The notes below the pieces were generated by a model. The model was not told the DNA's origin, ran no database searches, and was given only the letters and a program-made list of their open reading frames with translations. From assembly GCA_963592205.1 (NCBI GenBank), contig CAVAVU010000078.1, positions 1-42,062 on the forward strand: a DNA stretch of 42,062 bases, read 5' to 3'. Each line of letters begins with the position of its first letter. The first letter of the stretch is position 1. This document shows, one piece after another, positions 38,901 to 42,062 of the stretch. A program made the translations under genes and the position numbers. This DNA is from Claveliimonas sp963592205. GTDB taxonomy: Bacteria > Bacillota > Clostridia > Lachnospirales > Lachnospiraceae.

Positions 38901-39905
38901 CTATGTCGTATTCCTAAAACATAGACTAGGTTGTAAGATGACTTCCCGCTTCTGGAATACTCCGCCATGATTCAACGCCTCCAAAAGCATCCCCGTAGTT
39001 CTGATTCCCAGCTCTTTTGCCGGGTTCTCCACGGTCGTAAGTCCTTGTTCGATATATTTACTACACCAGATATTGTCATTTCCAATAATCGCAATCTGTT
39101 CTGGAATGCGGATTCCCCTGCTCTTGCAGGCTTCCACAGCTCCCCACGCCATAATATCACTGCTGGCAAATACAGCACATTTTTCTTCCGGATGATAGGT
39201 ATCCAGGAAATGATTCATCATCCGATATCCATCATCAAATGAAAACTTGCACAAAAATACCAACAAATCCTGCTCAGTAAATCCGTGTTCCTGCAATCCC
39301 TCCCGAAATCCTTCCAGACGCCTCCTTGCAACTGAAGTTGTATCTACAGGTCCCGCAATACACGCAAACTTTCGGTAACCGCGTTCAATCAGATGATTCG
39401 CAGCAATTCTGCCACTGGCATGATTATCCGTATGAGCAAATGCCACATTCTCTGCACTGTCAAATGCCACCCGATCCCCAAGCACGAGTGGTACCGAAAA
39501 ACCCGCTTTTAACTCTTCACGATCCAGACGTGACGTAATATCAATAATGCCATCCACTCCGTTTTCCATCAATTGCTGGAACAGCTTCTTTTCCTGTCTG
39601 GCACTTTCGCCCGAATCATACATCACGACCTGATAATCCTTTCTGGATGCCTCATAGCCGATATGTTTCAGCACTTCCGCAAAAAACGGATTCAGAATAT
39701 CCGGTACGATCACACCAATGGTGTAACTCTGATTCGTTTTCAGGCTCCTCGCTATACTATTTGGTTTGTAGTCCAATTCGACGCTTGCTTCCTTCACCCG
39801 CCTCCGTAATGATTCACTGACATTCTTACGTCCGGTCAATACATTAGATACCGTTGCCGTCGACACGCCTGCAAGCTTCGCCACATCTTTAATTGTTGCG
39901 CGCAC
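38901..39905 (-). CDS. LacI family transcriptional regulator
   Basis: The 334-residue protein starts with GTG and MRATIKDVAKLAGVSTATVSNV (in two parts), the LacI helix-turn-helix and hinge (residues 3-55, ending around LDYKPNSIARSLKTNQS). A type I periplasmic-binding-like ligand domain follows. AGGAGAT lies upstream of the start. It is preceded by a strong promoter (39959-39988) with a LacI-type palindrome (39930-39949) just beyond the start point, which suggests autoregulation, and a second palindrome (38833-38848) before the glycyl radical enzyme. The inducer is probably the imported sugar or its product, not identifiable from sequence. Confidence 0.94.
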   Translation of the reverse strand: MRATIKDVAKLAGVSTATVSNVLTGRKNVSESLRRRVKEASVELDYKPNSIARSLKTNQSYTIGVIVPDILNPFFAEVLKHIGYEASRKDYQVVMYDSGESARQEKKLFQQLMENGVDGIIDITSRLDREELKAGFSVPLVLGDRVAFDSAENVAFAHTDNHASGRIAANHLIERGYRKFACIAGPVDTTSVARRRLEGFREGLQEHGFTEQDLLVFLCKFSFDDGYRMMNHFLDTYHPEEKCAVFASSDIMAWGAVEACKSRGIRIPEQIAIIGNDNIWCSKYIEQGLTTVENPAKELGIRTTGMLLEALNHGGVFQKREVILQPSLCFRNTT

Positions 39906-39929
39906 TGTCTATCTCCTGTGTATTTTGCT

Positions 39930-39949
39930 GGTTTTAATCGTTTCAAACC
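39930..39949. promoter_or_regulatory. LacI-type operator at the lacI promoter
   Basis: The site follows GGTTTnAAnCGnTTnAAACC, with 16 of 20 positions palindromic and a central CG. It begins about 10 bases downstream of the -10 box, where binding would block transcription start. The core TnAAACGnTTAA is shared with the 38833-38848 site. Confidence 0.75.
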
Positions 39950-39958
39950 GCTTTTTCT

Positions 39959-39988
39959 ATTATATATTGCATAACATCAAATTGTCAA
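39959..39988 (-). promoter_or_regulatory. Sigma-A promoter for lacI
   Basis: On the minus strand, consensus -35 TTGACA (39983-39988) and consensus -10 TATAAT (39959-39964) are separated by 18 bases. A 7-bp inverted repeat (39993-40015) just upstream may end the VOC transcript. Confidence 0.88.
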
Positions 39989-40043
39989 TACAGATTGTTC
40001 AATATAGAAACAATCTACGAACAAAAACTCAAATTTCTGCAGG

Positions 40044-41039
40044 CTACTGCTGCTTTCCATCTGCAAACACGTAATCCGGCGGTCCGATCTTACCACCATT
40101 TCCAAACTCGATGATCATATCAAGAAGTTTTTGCGTGCTCATGTAATAGTGACTGTCTCCATCGATCCATCCTGTCTGCATGATTTCCACATCATATTCT
40201 TTCAGGCGATCACATTCTTCCGCAATCTCTTCATCAGAAAATACATCTTTAATATGGTGAAATCCAGGACCCTGTTTTTCCAGAAATTCCCAGTAAATGT
40301 TTGGTCCCTTGATTGGCTGAATAATTTCAATCTCCATATCTCCTGCCCATTTTACAGCACAGATAAAGTCAAACTCCTCCTCCACTTCATGACCGCCTAC
40401 TTTCAGGCTTTTTACCTTATCCGGTGTAAAATGTCGCACATCCCATCCATCAATCCCAAGATAATACGCATAATTCTTCATATATTTTTCAGCATCATCC
40501 ACCACAATTGCAAGCTGCTTAATGTTCGGGATATGCTGAACCGGTCTGGCTGCATCCTTAGACGGATATACTTCCGGTGCCGGACCGATCTTACCACCAT
40601 TACCAAGCTCCAACGTCAGACCAAGCTGTTCATATGAATCCAGATAATAATGCACATCATTGTCAATCCATCCTGTCTGCGTTACCTTAAGACCTTTTGC
40701 CTGTAATTCGTCCACATACGCCTTCAGTTCATCATCGTCAGGAATTACAATCTTAAAATGGTGAAGTCCACTGCCGTATTTTTCCAGATGCTCCCAGTAA
40801 ATATTTGGTCCTTTGATCGGCTGGATTAATTCAAATTCCATATCTCCTGCCCAGCAGACTGCACAGATAAAGTCAAATCCCTCCGTAACTGCTTCACCCC
40901 GCACATAGAGATCATGCACGGTATCCGGGGTAAAATGTCTGATATCCCACGGTCCGATACCAAATTTCTCCCAATATTCTTTCATTGCTTTCTGCACATC
41001 ATCTACCAGTACACAGATCTGTTTAATTTCACCTTTCAT
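40044..41039 (-). CDS. Tandem-duplicated VOC (glyoxalase-fold) protein
   Basis: From ATG 41039 the protein has 331 residues made of two similar halves (about residues 1-150 and 165-325). Each half opens with IKQ and a VDD motif, contains WD(I/V)RHFTPD, FDFICAV and the identical IQPIKGPNIYWE, and ends with GNGGKIGP. The fold is the vicinal oxygen chelate superfamily, which includes methylmalonyl-CoA epimerase, glyoxalase I and dioxygenases; each half brings HH and terminal E residues that could bind a divalent metal. The reaction is unknown. AAGGAGG precedes the start, and the gene is 29 bases after the oxidoreductase. Confidence 0.85.
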   Translation of the reverse strand: MKGEIKQICVLVDDVQKAMKEYWEKFGIGPWDIRHFTPDTVHDLYVRGEAVTEGFDFICAVCWAGDMEFELIQPIKGPNIYWEHLEKYGSGLHHFKIVIPDDDELKAYVDELQAKGLKVTQTGWIDNDVHYYLDSYEQLGLTLELGNGGKIGPAPEVYPSKDAARPVQHIPNIKQLAIVVDDAEKYMKNYAYYLGIDGWDVRHFTPDKVKSLKVGGHEVEEEFDFICAVKWAGDMEIEIIQPIKGPNIYWEFLEKQGPGFHHIKDVFSDEEIAEECDRLKEYDVEIMQTGWIDGDSHYYMSTQKLLDMIIEFGNGGKIGPPDYVFADGKQQ

Positions 41040-41068
41040 TATCTTCATCCTCCTTTTACTCATAACGG

Positions 41069-42058
41069 TTATTCACTATCTGCTCTGTATATAATGCCCC
41101 ATTCATTTCTGGTCATTTCAATCCAGTCTGCAATAATCTCTGTGTCCGTTAATGTGAAATGCGAACATTCCTTTTCTCCTTTTTCCAGACATTCCTGTAT
41201 CGCTTCTATCTCATACTGGAATCCGCTTGCCGGATATGCTTTTTCAAATGTCTGTCTGGTTCCATCGTTCATCACAAGTTCTGCTGTAGTAGGATGCCAG
41301 AATTCTGGTCCGATTAGAATTCGTCCATATTCACCTACGATTTCCGTCACTGGTGTACTGACCTGATTAAATGCACCGCTTAAGAATGCCGCTCTGCTAT
41401 CTGTATAAGTTGCCAGCATATGAAAGCTTTCATCCACTTCGCCGTTGGATTTCATCGTAGCATGCGTCTCTTCCGGAGATTCCGGAAATACCATCTGCGC
41501 CATAGCAAGTGCATAAATTCCCACATCACGAAGTGCGCCGCCCGCATGACGAATACCGCCTTTCCACGGCTGCCAGTCACTGACATCCGGTTTGATATCA
41601 AATCCGGACTTCACTGTAAGTGGCTTTCCAATCTCGCCTTCTGCAATCCATGTTCTCGCCTGCCTCACTGCCGGAAAACATCTGGTCCACATACCTTCCA
41701 TAAGAAAAACATCCTTTTCCTTTGCTTTCGCAAGAACTGCATCCAGCTGCCTGCGATTGTCAACCATCGGTTTTTCCGAGAGAACCGGAATCCCTGCCTC
41801 CAATACCGTCATAATATAGCTGAAATGACAATCATTCGGGATTGCAATATACACGATATCCGGCTGTTCCCTTTGCAGCATCTCTGTCAGGTCCGTATAA
41901 ACGTTACTGCATCCGTATTTTTCTGCAAATATCTTTCCATTTTCTGCGCTTCTGGAAACCACTGCGGCAAGTTCTGCTCCTGTCGCCTCCTGCATGCCTT
42001 TTGCAAATTCGTTAGCAATATATCCGGTTCCCACAATTGCCCATCTTGTCTGTCTCAT
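41069..42058 (-). CDS. Gfo/Idh/MocA family NAD(P)-dependent oxidoreductase
   Basis: The 329-residue protein starts MRQTRWAIVGTGYIANEFAKG, with the Rossmann GxGxxA-type nucleotide-binding loop, and has VLSEKPMVDNRRQLDAVL, the EKP motif whose Lys is catalytic in the family. DVGIYALAMAQMVF lies in the C-terminal domain. The closest resemblance is to dehydrogenases of sugars, inositols and trans-dihydrodiols; the substrate cannot be told. Only 4 bases lie upstream inside the window, so the ribosome binding site and promoter are not visible and further operon genes may lie to the right. Confidence 0.9.
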   Translation of the reverse strand: MRQTRWAIVGTGYIANEFAKGMQEATGAELAAVVSRSAENGKIFAEKYGCSNVYTDLTEMLQREQPDIVYIAIPNDCHFSYIMTVLEAGIPVLSEKPMVDNRRQLDAVLAKAKEKDVFLMEGMWTRCFPAVRQARTWIAEGEIGKPLTVKSGFDIKPDVSDWQPWKGGIRHAGGALRDVGIYALAMAQMVFPESPEETHATMKSNGEVDESFHMLATYTDSRAAFLSGAFNQVSTPVTEIVGEYGRILIGPEFWHPTTAELVMNDGTRQTFEKAYPASGFQYEIEAIQECLEKGEKECSHFTLTDTEIIADWIEMTRNEWGIIYRADSE

Positions 42059-42062
42059 ATGG

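Noticed and set aside
26702..39905. A bacterial microcompartment locus for glycerol, propanediol or choline
   Set aside because: No shell protein, aldehyde dehydrogenase or alcohol dehydrogenase gene is present in the window.

Overview
The window looks like a draft-genome fragment of an anaerobic, spore-forming Clostridia member, most likely Lachnospiraceae (Bacillota). This is inferred from Firmicutes-type gene orders (asp23-rpmB, gerW-DUF2953, cmk-ispH-rpsA), an Rnf complex, a sporulation gene and AT-rich intergenic DNA with sigma-A promoters. All genes except apbE lie on the minus strand, so transcription runs mostly from right to left. A run of 10 Ns (17763-17772) inside the ribosomal protein S1 gene is an assembly gap of unknown true size. 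No tRNA, rRNA, insertion sequence, phage gene or CRISPR array was seen.

Region 1 (1-10.9 kb) is housekeeping. It holds the start of an Asp23 gene, rpmB, a small membrane protein, gerW, a DUF2953 membrane protein, a short unknown protein, a class B PBP and its SEDS partner (FtsW/RodA), a U32 peptidase-family protein, zapA, ruvB, ruvA, a Gx transporter-like membrane protein and a NusG-II domain protein.

Region 2 (11-17.2 kb) is energy conservation. apbE (FMN transferase, plus strand) converges on the complete rnfCDGEAB operon. RnfG and RnfD are the expected flavinylation targets. The NusG-II and Gx proteins next door resemble EetA/EetB of flavin-based electron export.

Region 3 (17.4-25.9 kb) is RNA and central metabolism: rpsA (gapped), ispH, cmk, a HI0933/BaiN-type flavoprotein, an RpiR-type regulator, a SEC-C protein, a 52-residue unknown protein, pnp and rpsO. 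An intergenic repeat of about 80 bp occurs twice in the window (191-271 and 22673-22751), each time just beyond a terminator.

Region 4 (26-40 kb) is the most interesting part: a LacI-controlled catabolic locus of undescribed substrate. In order of transcription it encodes the LacI regulator, a glycyl radical enzyme, its radical-SAM activase, a sugar-binding lipoprotein, a double-domain ABC ATPase, two different permeases, DhaK-like and DhaL-like kinase subunits, a ureidoglycolate-lyase-family cupin, an FGGY kinase and ribulose-phosphate 3-epimerase. The glycyl radical enzyme keeps most glycerol-dehydratase catalytic residues but has Asn where glycerol dehydratase has its substrate-binding Asp. 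The DhaK and DhaL motifs are also altered. Together these suggest radical dehydration or elimination on an imported sugar or polyol other than glycerol, with products entering the pentose phosphate and triose pools and no microcompartment genes in view. LacI-type palindromes lie in front of lacI and in front of the glycyl radical enzyme gene.

Region 5 (40-42 kb) holds a tandem-duplicated VOC-fold protein and a Gfo/Idh/MocA oxidoreductase in one transcription unit upstream of lacI. They may be part of the same catabolic programme.
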